A stretch of DNA of 64,000 nt. Origin: Methylococcus sp. Mc7 (GTDB lineage: Bacteria; Pseudomonadota; Gammaproteobacteria; Methylococcales; Methylococcaceae). Both the position numbers and the translations under genes were made by a program. The DNA lies in assembly GCF_019285515.1 (NCBI RefSeq), contig NZ_CP079095.1:3814501-3878500 (forward strand). Reading direction: 5' to 3'. Positions 22,866-31,856 of this stretch are shown in pieces. The stretch's first letter is position 1. Each line of letters begins with the position of its first letter. The notes under the pieces are model-generated. The model had not been told where the DNA came from, did not search any database, and was given only the letters and a program-made list of their open reading frames with translations.

Positions 22866-24083
22866 TTAGAAGGCCAGATCGTTTACGCTGACGATCGCCA
22901 TCAGGATGGAAACGATGATGCCGCCGATCATGATACCGAGCCCCACGATCAGCGCCGGTTCCAGCAGCGCGAGAATGCGCTGGACCGTGATCTTGATCTC
23001 CTTGTCGTAAGTGACCGCGACCCGTTCCAGCATCTCGGTCAGATGCCCGGACTCCTCGCCGAGCTTGATCATCTGCAGCGCCAGCGTGGGAAAAACCCCG
23101 GCGTCGGTCAGGGGGCCGGACAGGGCGCCCCCTTCCTTCAGATTGTCCATGGCGGTATCGACACGTTCGGCCACCGCCCGGTTCCCCAGCGTTTCCTTGA
23201 CGATCGAAAGACCGCCGAGCAGCGGCACGCCGTTTCCGAGCAGGGTTGCCAGCGTCCGGGCGAAATTGGCCACCTCGACCTTCCGCACCAGATCGCCGAA
23301 CAAGGGCCAGCCGAGAAAGCGCCGGTCCCATACCAGCCGGCGCGAGGGCTCCGCGAGTTCATAGCGTCCCCACGCCACCAGCACCAGCACCGCGCCAAGG
23401 AGCGCCCACCAGTAACTCTTGAGGATGTTGGCCACACCGACCACGATCTGGGTCGGTATCGGCAGCTCCTTGCCGGCGGTCTCGAACATCTCCTCGAACT
23501 GGGGCACCACGAAGGTGAGCAGCAGCAGCAAGGAGCCGACGGACATGGTCAGCAGAATCGCGGGGTAGATCATCGCGGTCGAAACCGTATCCCTCAGTTC
23601 CTTGGAACGCTCCAGATAGTCCGTCAGCCGCTCCAGCACGTCCTCCAGCGCGCCGCCGGCCTCCCCCGCCCGGATCAGGTTCAGGTAGAAGCGCGAGAAC
23701 ACGCCTTCCTGCCGCTCCAGGGCCGCCGAAAGCTGCGAGCCGCCCTTCACCAGTTCGATGACGCGCCCGATCATGCCATTGAGCGCGACGTCCTCGCGGG
23801 TCAGGTCTTCCAGCACGAACAGCGCCCGGTCCAGGGGCAGCCCGGCCTGCAGCAGCGTCAGCAGCTCCCGCGTGAAGATGCCGATGTGCTTCTGCGAAAT
23901 CCGGTTGCGGCGCCGCGACAGGCTGAGCCAGGCAAACGGACGCGCACCGGCGGGCGCCACCCGGATCGGGATCAGGCCTTCGCCCTGGAGCGCCAGGACC
24001 AGGCTCATCTCGTCGGAGGCTTCCCGCTCCGATTCCACCGATTCGCCGTCGCGGTTCACGGCCTTGTAAAAATATAGCGGCAC
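22866..24083 (-). CDS. gspF: T2SS inner-membrane platform protein GspF
   Basis: The 405-aa product starts with GTG at 24083 (MPLYFYKAVNRDGE), with AAGG upstream. It holds two GspF domains: TRELLTLLQAGLPLDRAL near residue 70 and FARTLATLLGNGVPLLGGL near residue 270. Three membrane segments are visible, one of them TMSVGSLLLLLTFVVPQF. It anchors the ATPase in the platform. The typical length is matched. Confidence 0.93.
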   Translation of the reverse strand: MPLYFYKAVNRDGESVESEREASDEMSLVLALQGEGLIPIRVAPAGARPFAWLSLSRRRNRISQKHIGIFTRELLTLLQAGLPLDRALFVLEDLTREDVALNGMIGRVIELVKGGSQLSAALERQEGVFSRFYLNLIRAGEAGGALEDVLERLTDYLERSKELRDTVSTAMIYPAILLTMSVGSLLLLLTFVVPQFEEMFETAGKELPIPTQIVVGVANILKSYWWALLGAVLVLVAWGRYELAEPSRRLVWDRRFLGWPLFGDLVRKVEVANFARTLATLLGNGVPLLGGLSIVKETLGNRAVAERVDTAMDNLKEGGALSGPLTDAGVFPTLALQMIKLGEESGHLTEMLERVAVTYDKEIKITVQRILALLEPALIVGLGIMIGGIIVSILMAIVSVNDLAF

Positions 24084-24138
24084 CTGAGTTACCTTGGGAT
24101 CAGAGCAGGGGCGGAGGGCGGAAGAGTCATCGCGGCCT

Positions 24139-25896
24139 TCAGGAATCCGAGGTGACGCGCAGGACCTCTTCGACGGTGGTAAGCCCCATCAAGGCCTTGC
24201 GGACGCCATCGTCATACATGGTATGCATGCCCTCGCGCAAGGCGACTTCCTCGATCTGCCGGGCCTGGGCATGGCTCATCACCAGCCGCCGCACCTCGTC
24301 GGACATGACCAGGAACTCGAGGATCGCGAGCCGTCCGCGAAAACCGGTGCCTCCGCATTGTTCGCAGCCGACCGGCCGGTACAGGACCACCTCGCCGTCG
24401 CGCTGGAACCGCCGCAGCCCCATTTCCTCCGCGATTTCCTCCAGCGCCGGATGCGGTTCGCGGCAATGCTGACACAGCCGCCGCACCAGGCGCTGGCCGA
24501 GAATACCGTTCACGGTGGACGTGATGAGATAGTCCTCCAGCCCCATGTCCATCAATCGGGTCACGCCGCCGGCGGCGTCGTTGGTATGCAGGGTGGACAG
24601 CACCATGTGGCCGGTCAGCGCCGATTGCACGGCGATGCGGGCGGTCTCCAGATCGCGCATTTCGCCGATCATGATCACGTCCGGGTCCTGGCGCATGATG
24701 GAGCGCAGGGCGCTCGCGAAATTCAGCCCGATCTGGGGCTTGACCTGGATCTGGTTGACGCCCTCCAGCTGGTATTCCACCGGGTCTTCGACCGTGATGA
24801 TCTTGCGCGAAGGCGTGTTGATCTTGTGCAGCGCGGTATACAGCGTGGTGCTCTTGCCGCTGCCGGTCGGACCCGTGATGAGGATGATGCCGTGGGGCAG
24901 TTCGAGGATTTCGAGGAAGCGCCGGAGCACCGCGCCTTCGAACCCCAGCGTGCCGAAGTCGAACGTGATGCTTTCCTTGTGCAGAAGCCGGATCACCACG
25001 CTCTCGCCGTACATCGTAGGCACCGTGGAAACGCGGAGATCCAGCTCCTTCCCCTGTACCTGCAGCTTGATTCGTCCGTCCTGCGGCAGGCGCCGCTCGG
25101 CGATGTTGAGCTTGGCCATGATCTTGATGCGCGAGATCACCGCGGCGGTGGAGCGTACCGGCGGCGCTTCCACGTCGCGCAACACGCCGTCGATGCGGAA
25201 CCGCACTTTGAGCGCCTGTTCGAAAGGCTCGACGTGGATGTCCGAGGCCCGCGACTCCACCGCGCGCTGCATGATCAGGTTCACCATGCGGATCACCGGC
25301 GCTTCGCTGGCGAGGTCCTTCAGGTGCTCGACGTCGGCCTCGTCGGCGTCCTCGTCGCCGCCCAGGTTTTCGACGATCTGGCCCATCACCGAACGGCCCG
25401 AGCCGATCTGCTGCTCCAGCGCCCGGTCGATCTCCGAAGCCAGGCCGACCACGGGAAGGACCGGCTGACCGCAGGCCAGCCCGAGCGCATGGATCAGCTC
25501 GGCATCGAAGGGATCCTCCACCGCCACCACGAAGCCTCCGTCCCTGGCCGCGACGCCGACGGCGTGGCGATCCTTGAGGAACCGGGCCGCGACGCCTTCC
25601 GGCAAGGGCGACACATCGGGATAGTCGGGGGGGCCGACCAGGGGAAGACCACTGGCCTCGGCAAGGGTCTCGGCCACGTCGCGCTCCGAGACCACGCCGA
25701 GCTTGACCAGCAAGGCGGGAAGGCGCATGTCGTCCGCCTGCGCCGCGAGGCGCTTCGCCCTCGCCAGATCCATTTCACGGACCTTGCCGCGGCGAAGCAG
25801 GGCATCGGCGAATCGGGTGTAACCGTCCGGATACTGCAACAACTCGGCGGGTATGAGCGGTTCCGCCTCCGTCTTTCTCAATACTGCCTCGGTCAT
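24139..25896 (-). CDS. gspE: T2SS ATPase GspE
   Basis: The 585-aa secretion ATPase has an N-terminal GspE/MshE domain, Walker A TGPTGSGKSTTLYTAL near residue 345, a Walker B region DPDVIMIGEMRDLETARIA, and the zinc tetracysteine LCQHCREPH ... CEQCGGTGFRGR. GEMRD replaces the more usual GEIRD. It drives pseudopilus assembly from the cytosol. It is first in the minus-strand cluster, so the promoter should lie in 25,897-26,100. Confidence 0.94.
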   Translation of the reverse strand: MTEAVLRKTEAEPLIPAELLQYPDGYTRFADALLRRGKVREMDLARAKRLAAQADDMRLPALLVKLGVVSERDVAETLAEASGLPLVGPPDYPDVSPLPEGVAARFLKDRHAVGVAARDGGFVVAVEDPFDAELIHALGLACGQPVLPVVGLASEIDRALEQQIGSGRSVMGQIVENLGGDEDADEADVEHLKDLASEAPVIRMVNLIMQRAVESRASDIHVEPFEQALKVRFRIDGVLRDVEAPPVRSTAAVISRIKIMAKLNIAERRLPQDGRIKLQVQGKELDLRVSTVPTMYGESVVIRLLHKESITFDFGTLGFEGAVLRRFLEILELPHGIILITGPTGSGKSTTLYTALHKINTPSRKIITVEDPVEYQLEGVNQIQVKPQIGLNFASALRSIMRQDPDVIMIGEMRDLETARIAVQSALTGHMVLSTLHTNDAAGGVTRLMDMGLEDYLITSTVNGILGQRLVRRLCQHCREPHPALEEIAEEMGLRRFQRDGEVVLYRPVGCEQCGGTGFRGRLAILEFLVMSDEVRRLVMSHAQARQIEEVALREGMHTMYDDGVRKALMGLTTVEEVLRVTSDS

Positions 25897-26199
25897 CGAT
25901 GGGGATTGTGAAGAGTGGTCAATGCCCGCAGCCGGGGTCCGGCGCGGAGAGGGATTATGCTACAGATCATGAGACGATTCTTGACGAGGGCCCGCGGCGC
26001 ACGCCCTTGCGGCCGTTCGCATTTTGCAGCGCAGAGCGATTACCTTTCCACGAGCGCGGGACCAATGTCAAGCCGCACCGTTCGTAGCGGCGGAAATCGA
26101 GCACCTTGACGCCGTACCCCGCAATCGCCAAACCGCCGACATGGACCGCGCGGCTCCTGTCGGCTATCTTTTGCGCTTCCGCTACGTTTCGAGAAGTTT
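25897..26199. other. Divergent intergenic region between gspE and hisC
   Basis: This 303-bp stretch must hold promoters for gspE (minus) and hisC (plus). A CATAAT on the minus strand near 25,957 and a TTGACG on the plus strand at 26,105 are weak promoter pieces without good partners. No convincing gene, hairpin or repeat is visible. Confidence 0.5.
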
Positions 26200-27273
26200 A
26201 TGAATCCCTTTTGGAGTGCGCTGGTCCGGGACCTGAAGCCCTACGTACCCGGCGAACAGCCCAAGTTGAGCAATCTGGTCAAGCTGAACACCAACGAGAA
26301 TCCGTATCCGCCTTCGCCCAAAGTGTTGGACGCCATCCGCGGCGAACTCGGTGCCTCGCTCAGGCTCTATCCCGATCCGAACGCCGAACGGCTAAAACAC
26401 GCGGTCGCTCGATACCAGGGCATCGGTACGAACCGGGTCTTCGTGGGAAACGGCTCGGACGAAGTTCTGGCGCACGCGTTTCAGGCCTTGCTGAAACACC
26501 CGCGGCCCATCCTGTTCCCCGATATCACCTACAGCTTTTACCCCGTCTATTGCGGGCTGTACGACATCGCGTACGAGACCGTACCGCTGACCGAAAGCTT
26601 CGAGATCCGGATCGAGGACTACTTGCGGCCCAACGGCGGCATCGTCTTTCCGAATCCCAATGCGCCGACGGGGCGTGTGCTGCCCCTCGCGGACATCGAA
26701 ACGCTGCTTTCCCGGAACCGCGACTCGGTCGTGATCGTGGACGAGGCTTATATCGACTTCGGTGGCGAATCGGCGGCGGCGCTGCTCAACCGGTTCCCCA
26801 ATCTCCTGGTGATACAGACACTGTCGAAATCCAGGTCGCTTGCCGGCCTCCGCATCGGCTTCGCGTTCGGCGATCCGGGATTGATCGAGGCGCTGGAGCG
26901 GGTCAAGGGCAGCTTCAATTCCTATCCGCTCGATCGCCTGGCGATCGTGGGAGGAGTCGCGGCCTTCGACGACCGCGACCACTTCGAATGGTCCCGGCAG
27001 GCCATCATGTGGACCCGGCAATGGGTCAGCCAGGCACTCGCCGATCTGGGCTTCGAAGTGCTGCCGTCGGCCGCCAATTTCGTGTTCGCCCGCCATCCTA
27101 TGCACGATGGCGGTGAACTCGCGGCGGCCTTGCGTGAAAGGCACATCATCGTCCGCCACTTCAAGCTGCCGAGGATCGACCAGTTCCTCCGGATCACCGT
27201 GGGCACGGAGGAGGAATGCCAGATTCTCCTCGATGCCTTGACCGATCTGGTGGCGGGAAAAGCGGCCGCTTAG
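26200..27273 (+). CDS. hisC: Histidinol-phosphate aminotransferase HisC
   Basis: The 357-aa class I/II PLP aminotransferase has [48 protein letters not shown], and the PLP lysine in [14 protein letters not shown]. It converts imidazole-acetol phosphate to histidinol phosphate. The gene stands alone, away from other his genes, and may be a second copy. The start ATG has a weak GAGAAG upstream. It overlaps the convergent TVP38 gene by 4 bp. Confidence 0.93.
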   Translation: MNPFWSALVRDLKPYVPGEQPKLSNLVKLNTNENPYPPSPKVLDAIRGELGASLRLYPDPNAERLKHAVARYQGIGTNRVFVGNGSDEVLAHAFQALLKHPRPILFPDITYSFYPVYCGLYDIAYETVPLTESFEIRIEDYLRPNGGIVFPNPNAPTGRVLPLADIETLLSRNRDSVVIVDEAYIDFGGESAAALLNRFPNLLVIQTLSKSRSLAGLRIGFAFGDPGLIEALERVKGSFNSYPLDRLAIVGGVAAFDDRDHFEWSRQAIMWTRQWVSQALADLGFEVLPSAANFVFARHPMHDGGELAAALRERHIIVRHFKLPRIDQFLRITVGTEEECQILLDALTDLVAGKAAA

Positions 27274-27950
27274 GTGGCGTGCTGCTTGCCGGCCTGGGCG
27301 ACGAGGCGGTTCCAGGCCAGCGTCAAAACGAGGAGAGCGGTTGCCGCGACGGCAAGATATTGGCCGACGTCGACGAAATCCGTCTGCACCATCCCGGCGC
27401 CGACCAGGGTCGCCGCAATGCCCTGGGGAAGAAAACCCAGGCCGGTGCCGATCCAGAAATCGCGATGGCCGATCGCGCTGACGCCCAGCAGAATGTCGTT
27501 GTAGAGCCCCGCGACCGGGATCTGCCGGATCAGAACGACCGACCACCAGCCTTTCCGGCCCTGGACCCGGGCGGCAAGGGCTTGCAGTTTGGGATAGCGC
27601 CTCAGCACGAGTTCACGGGCCGACCAGCGCGCGAACAGGAACGTGCCGTACGCGCCGAGCACGGTGCCCAGCTCGCTCCAGAGCGCTCCCCAGGCGACAC
27701 CGAAAAGCAGCCCCCCCAGTACGCAGAAGACCAGGCGGGGAAAGCCCATGGCCGTCAACAGCGCGGAAACCAGGATGAAGACGGGCGGCGCCAGCAGTCC
27801 GATGCCGTCGAACCAGGCGCGCGCGTCCCTGAGATATGCCAGCCAGACCTTGAGCGGTGCCGCAAGAAGCAGGGGGACCGCTCCCGCCAGCACCAGCAGC
27901 GTGATGCCGGCGATCCGAAGCCGTCCGGATGTACGTGTTGCTTTATCCAT
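27270..27950 (-). CDS. TVP38/TMEM64-family membrane protein (DedA-like)
   Basis: The 226-aa polytopic protein has the VTT-domain signature [20 protein letters not shown], then [16 protein letters not shown] and [19 protein letters not shown]. The VTT/DedA superfamily includes lipid scramblase-like proteins; bacterial TVP38 roles remain uncertain. The ATG at 27950 has GGAG at good spacing; longer starts are rejected. It is divergent from a TSUP permease. Confidence 0.8.
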   Translation of the reverse strand: MDKATRTSGRLRIAGITLLVLAGAVPLLLAAPLKVWLAYLRDARAWFDGIGLLAPPVFILVSALLTAMGFPRLVFCVLGGLLFGVAWGALWSELGTVLGAYGTFLFARWSARELVLRRYPKLQALAARVQGRKGWWSVVLIRQIPVAGLYNDILLGVSAIGHRDFWIGTGLGFLPQGIAATLVGAGMVQTDFVDVGQYLAVAATALLVLTLAWNRLVAQAGKQHAT

Positions 27951-28097
27951 GTCTCCAAGTGCTTGTTTACTGGCGGTTAGTTTCCAGGAAAACCGGTTGA
28001 AAAGATAGTCTTGGCGCCAGGGACCGGGCATCGCCCCGGCAGATCCGGCCTTGCCGCCGGGAGTTGTGTGACTTTCCCGGCCCATTTATTCCAGATA

Positions 28098-28113
28098 GTT
28101 ATAAGTCTATAAC
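28098..28113. promoter_or_regulatory. Palindromic operator candidate upstream of TSUP gene
   Basis: GTTATAAGTCTATAAC is a perfect palindrome of two 6-bp arms around a 4-bp centre. It lies 64 bp upstream of the permease ATG in an unusually AT-rich stretch (28,085-28,150). The size and AT-rich arms suit an ArsR- or LysR-type site, but no regulator is adjacent. Confidence 0.4.
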
Positions 28114-28176
28114 GAAAAAGTTCTGCCTAATATATTGCTCCTCCTATAGACTGCGGGCCTTTTGCCGGAAAAGGTC

Positions 28177-28959
28177 ATGACTACTGCATACGCAATGTCG
28201 GGACTGCTGGTGGGGTTCCTGGTCGGCTTGACCGGTGTCGGCGGCGGCTCGCTGATGACCCCCCTGCTGGTCTTCCTGTTCGGATTCGCCCCCAAAACGG
28301 CCGTGGGGACCGATCTCCTGTTCGCCGCGATCACCAAGGGCGGCGGCGTCCTCGTCCATCACCGCACCCACCGGTCGGTCGAATGGAAAGTCGTGTTGCA
28401 ACTGGCGCTGGGCAGCATTCCGGCGGCCTTGGCCGTCGTCTATCTGCTGGAAACCGTATTCAAGAAGGACGAGGCGGTCACCGCGATCATTACCACGACG
28501 CTCGGCGTCGCCCTGATCTTTACCGGCCTGTCCTTGCTGCTGCGCAAACGGCTTTCGCAAAAATCACCGGTTCAGCGCCTGACCCATACGGAACGTTTCG
28601 GACGCTGGCAGGGTGCGCTGACAGTGCTGGTCGGCGTCATTCTGGGCGTACTGGTCACCCTTTCCTCGGTCGGCGCCGGCGCCTTGGGCACCGTCGCACT
28701 GCTGTTCCTGTACCCCCGCCTGGCGACGGTCCGCGTCGTGGGAACCGACCTGGCGCACGCGATCCCGCTGACCGCCGTCGCCGGCCTGGGCCATCTGCAC
28801 ATGGGCAACGTCGATTTCGCTCTCCTCGGCAGCCTCCTGGTGGGCTCGCTCCCCGGCATCTACCTGGGCAGCCACCTGAGCGCCAGGATTCCGGAATGGC
28901 TGCTGCGGCCGGCACTCGCCTCGCTCCTCCTGCTGATCGGCTGCAAGTTCGTACTCTGA
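28177..28959 (+). CDS. TSUP (TauE/SafE) family permease
   Basis: The 260-aa protein has about eight membrane segments and the TSUP duplication: GLTGVGGGSLMTPLLVFLFG at the N-terminus and TLSSVGAGALGTVALLFLY in the second half. The family exports or imports sulfite, sulfonates, thiosulfate or related anions. The frame opens at a TTG (28162), but the ATG at 28177 with AAGG upstream is preferred. No sulfur enzyme is adjacent, so the substrate is unknown. Confidence 0.85.
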   Translation: MTTAYAMSGLLVGFLVGLTGVGGGSLMTPLLVFLFGFAPKTAVGTDLLFAAITKGGGVLVHHRTHRSVEWKVVLQLALGSIPAALAVVYLLETVFKKDEAVTAIITTTLGVALIFTGLSLLLRKRLSQKSPVQRLTHTERFGRWQGALTVLVGVILGVLVTLSSVGAGALGTVALLFLYPRLATVRVVGTDLAHAIPLTAVAGLGHLHMGNVDFALLGSLLVGSLPGIYLGSHLSARIPEWLLRPALASLLLLIGCKFVL

Positions 28960-29072
28960 CCGCCCTCTCTTGAGTACTGCCGGCGCGGCCTTAGAATATG
29001 CGCCGCTCCGGCGGGGGAGCTCGACGCCTCGCCGCCTTCCTCAACAACGATCCTGCAGGACGATTCGATCCC

Positions 29073-30653
29073 ATGAGTCTCAGCCGCCGCAATTTCCTTC
29101 AACTCGCCGTCGCGGTGAATGCGCTTTCGCTGTTCAAAGCCGGAACGGTTCATGCCGAACCTGAAACCGGACTCAAATTCGGGGCGCCCACCCCGTTCTC
29201 CTTCGAGACCCTTAAGGCGCTGGCGCGCGAACGGGCCGGCCGCGGTTACACGCCGCCTCCCCAGCCGAACCCGGAGGTCGTCAAGCAAATCGATTACGAC
29301 GCCCACGGCAAGCTGCAGTACCGCAAGGAAGCCGCCTTGTGGGCCGAAACCGGCAGCGTCTATCCCATCTCGTTCCAGCACGTCGGCATGTTCTTCCCCA
29401 AGACGGTGACGATGAACGTCGTCGAGAAAGGCACGTCCCGGGAGATCCTGTACGATCCCAAACTCTTCACCATGGGACCGGACCATGTGGCCAAAGACCT
29501 TCCGGCCAATCCCTCCGCCTTCGCCGGCTTCTGGGTGCACGAGAGCCGCAAGGGTTCCGACTGGAAGAAGCGCGAACCCTGGGTCACTTTCCTCGGCGCC
29601 TCGTATTTCCGTGCCATCGGCGAATTGGGTCAGGTCGGCCTGTCGGCGCGCGGCATCGCGCTGAGTCCCGGTACTTCCAACCCGGAGGAGTTCCCGGATT
29701 TCGTCTCGTTCTGGTTCGAAGCCGCGGCCAAGACCGAAGATCCCTTGATCGTGCATGCCCTGCTGGACGGCCCCAGCCTGACCGGCGCCTACAAGTTCTC
29801 GCTCAAGCGGAGCAAAGGCGTGATCATGGAAATCGAGGCCGCGCTGTTCCTGCGCAAGGACATCGAGCGTTTAGGCATCGCGCCGCTGACTTCGATGTAC
29901 TGGTTTTCCGAGACCGCCAAGCCCACCTCGGCCGACTGGCGGCCCGAGGTGCACGACTCCGACGGCCTGGCGTTGTGGACCGGCGTCGGCGAACATATCT
30001 GGCGGCCGCTCAACAATCCGGCCCGCATCCAGGTGTCCAGCTTTGCCGACAAATCACCCAAAGGCTTCGGCCTCGGTCAGCGAGACCGGGTGCTCGACCA
30101 CTACCAGGACGGCGTGCGCTATCACCTGCGCCCCTCAGCCTGGGTGGAACCGCTCGGCGACTGGGGCGAGGGCGCGGTGCAGCTGACCGAAATCCCCACC
30201 GACGACGAGATCCATGACAACATCGTGGCGATGTGGGTGCCGAAGGAGCCCGCCGCGGCGGGCAAAACCTACGACCTGCGCTACCGCATCCACTGGCTGG
30301 CGGACGAGCCTTTCTCCAGCACGCTGGCGCGCTGCGTGGCGACCCGGCTCGGCAACGGCGGCCAGCCCGGCAAGCCGCGTCCCAAGGGCGTGCGCAAATT
30401 CATGGTCGAATTCCTCGGCAAGCCGCTGGCGAAGCTTCCTTTTGGCGAGGAACCGGAACCCGTCATCACAGCCTCTCGCGGTGAGCTATCGCGAATCGAA
30501 ATCGAAGCCGTGCCGGATGACGTGCCGGGCCATTGGCGCACCCATTTCGACCTGGCGGTGACTGGGCCGGACCCGGTCGAAATCCGCTGCTACTTGCGCT
30601 ACAAGGATGAGGTGATGTCCGAAACCTGGCTGTACCAGTACCACCCGTTCTGA
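29073..30653 (+). CDS. Periplasmic glucan biosynthesis protein OpgD/MdoD-like
   Basis: The 526-aa protein begins with a twin-arginine signal (SRRNFLQLAVAVNALS), so it is exported folded by Tat. The body matches the OpgG/OpgD family: YPISFQHVGMFFPKTVTMNV, GASYFRAIG and FEAAAKTEDPLIVHALLDG. The family shapes osmoregulated periplasmic glucans. The Tat signal favours OpgD over OpgG. The ATG at 29073 is chosen for the signal; the longer frame to 28998 would add an unlikely N-terminus. No opgH is nearby. Confidence 0.85.
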   Translation: MSLSRRNFLQLAVAVNALSLFKAGTVHAEPETGLKFGAPTPFSFETLKALARERAGRGYTPPPQPNPEVVKQIDYDAHGKLQYRKEAALWAETGSVYPISFQHVGMFFPKTVTMNVVEKGTSREILYDPKLFTMGPDHVAKDLPANPSAFAGFWVHESRKGSDWKKREPWVTFLGASYFRAIGELGQVGLSARGIALSPGTSNPEEFPDFVSFWFEAAAKTEDPLIVHALLDGPSLTGAYKFSLKRSKGVIMEIEAALFLRKDIERLGIAPLTSMYWFSETAKPTSADWRPEVHDSDGLALWTGVGEHIWRPLNNPARIQVSSFADKSPKGFGLGQRDRVLDHYQDGVRYHLRPSAWVEPLGDWGEGAVQLTEIPTDDEIHDNIVAMWVPKEPAAAGKTYDLRYRIHWLADEPFSSTLARCVATRLGNGGQPGKPRPKGVRKFMVEFLGKPLAKLPFGEEPEPVITASRGELSRIEIEAVPDDVPGHWRTHFDLAVTGPDPVEIRCYLRYKDEVMSETWLYQYHPF

Positions 30654-30664
30654 GCCGGCGCCCT

Positions 30665-31246
30665 TCAGGAACGCGGCACGATGCGGCGGAACGTGAGGTT
30701 GATGCGTTCGCCGCAGGGCTTGGCGGTCTTGGGAATGCAGTGCCTCCAATGGGACTGCAGCTCCCCGCCCATCAGCAGCAGGTCCCCATCCCGCAGCGGC
30801 ACATCCAGGGTCCGGCCGGTGCGGCGATGGCGAATCCGGAACGATCGTTCCGCTCCCAGGCTCAACGAGGCGATGAACGGGCGTTCGCCGAGCTCGGGCT
30901 CGTCGTCGGCGTGCCAGCCCATCGAGTCCCGGCCCGTACGGTAGCGGTTGCAAAGGACGGCGTTGAAAGCATGCCCGCTGAACGCCTCGATGCGGGTCCG
31001 CAAATCGGCGAGCACCTCGTGCCAGGGCAAGGGTTCGTGGGAGACGCCGGAATAGCGATAGACCGCACCCGGATCGCCATACCAGCACAAGAGGCGCGGC
31101 ACCGCCACCCGCCGTCCGAACAGCGCGATTTCCTCGCCATGCCAAGCCAGTTCGCCGAGCAGGCGTGAACCGAGGGCCGCGCGCTCATCCCCCGTGAGGA
31201 ATCCCTCGACCAGATCGAGCTCGCCGTCTTCGGCGATCAGCCGCAC
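30665..31246 (-). CDS. alkB: AlkB-like 2OG-Fe(II) dioxygenase
   Basis: The 193-aa protein has the iron ligands in MGWHADDEPELG (HxD) and HWRHCIPKTAKPCGERINLT (distal His and the 2-oxoglutarate Arg), and FNAVLCNRYRTGRDSMGW upstream. It resembles the short AlkB/ALKBH2-type proteins that remove N-alkyl lesions from DNA or RNA. It stands alone, convergent with the OpgD gene. The gene symbol follows the family; the exact substrate is not known. Confidence 0.88.
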   Translation of the reverse strand: MRLIAEDGELDLVEGFLTGDERAALGSRLLGELAWHGEEIALFGRRVAVPRLLCWYGDPGAVYRYSGVSHEPLPWHEVLADLRTRIEAFSGHAFNAVLCNRYRTGRDSMGWHADDEPELGERPFIASLSLGAERSFRIRHRRTGRTLDVPLRDGDLLLMGGELQSHWRHCIPKTAKPCGERINLTFRRIVPRS

Positions 31247-31341
31247 GGTGGTGGACAGTGTGCCCTCTCAGCCTTCATCGAACGGCACCCGAGGAATCGT
31301 CCACAGCCGTGTGCAAGTTCCGCCGCCGCGGCCGATCGTCC

Positions 31342-31617
31342 CTAATCGTCCAATTCGGCCTTCAACACCTTCCCGTCGGCGCTGTACACGATCTCGCGCT
31401 CCACGCCCTGGTCCTTGAACTCGATTTCGTAGACGGTCTCGCCGTGTTTCACTTTCTTCTCGTACTCGACGTCCGTCGCGTTCGGATAAACCGCCTTGAA
31501 GGCGTCCAGCACCGCTTTCGGCACCTGCTGCTCGGCCAGATCTTCACCGGCCGTGACACCGGCCGACAGCGCCAGCGCACCGGCAAAGACCAGGACACTT
31601 GAGATATTCCGCTTCAT
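31342..31617 (-). CDS. Small exported PepSY-like protein
   Basis: The 91-aa product has a clear signal peptide (MKRNISSVLVFAGALALSAG, then VTAG-ED) and one PepSY-like unit: VPKAVLDAFKAVYPNATDVE, then YEIEFKDQGVEREIVYSADG. Such BLIP-like proteins are periplasmic and often of unknown function. The ATG at 31617 has CAGGAG at the right distance; the longer open frame is rejected. It lies downstream of cydX on the same strand. Confidence 0.75.
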   Translation of the reverse strand: MKRNISSVLVFAGALALSAGVTAGEDLAEQQVPKAVLDAFKAVYPNATDVEYEKKVKHGETVYEIEFKDQGVEREIVYSADGKVLKAELDD

Positions 31618-31702
31618 GATGCAACTCCTGGAAAAATTTACCCGTTGGAGTCCGTTCGACAGGCCGGACGCCCGGCGGGTTCCGGACGACTGGCGGTGTC
31701 CA

Positions 31703-31825
31703 TCAATTGTCGGCGCCGCTCGCACCCTGATCGTCGATGTCACAGACGGATTCCAGCCACATGGCGTTGATGACGCCGAATGCGCAGGCGAAACCCACCC
31801 CGAGTATCCATGCGAAATACCACAT
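31703..31825 (-). CDS. cydX: Cytochrome bd oxidase small subunit CydX
   Basis: This 40-aa ORF reads MWYFAWILGVGFACAFGVIN, then AMWLES and an acidic tail. The N-terminus is nearly the same as the CydX family (MWYFAWILG), a single membrane helix that stabilises the haem b/d site in CydAB. GGGGAGGTG precedes the ATG, and it lies 31 bp after cydB on the same strand. At this size it is easily missed by gene callers. Confidence 0.93.
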   Translation of the reverse strand: MWYFAWILGVGFACAFGVINAMWLESVCDIDDQGASGADN

Positions 31826-31856
31826 CTCACACCTCCCCGATCGTTTCATCAAACCG

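Noticed and set aside
20760-24077. Very long plus-strand open frame (about 1,100 codons) opposite gspJ-gspF
   Set aside because: It is antisense to five clear gsp genes, and its translation has no recognisable domain; high GC removes stop codons.
24094-25911. Plus-strand open frame of about 600 codons opposite gspE
   Set aside because: Shadow of gspE in a GC-rich genome; the protein is His/Gln/Arg-rich without family features.
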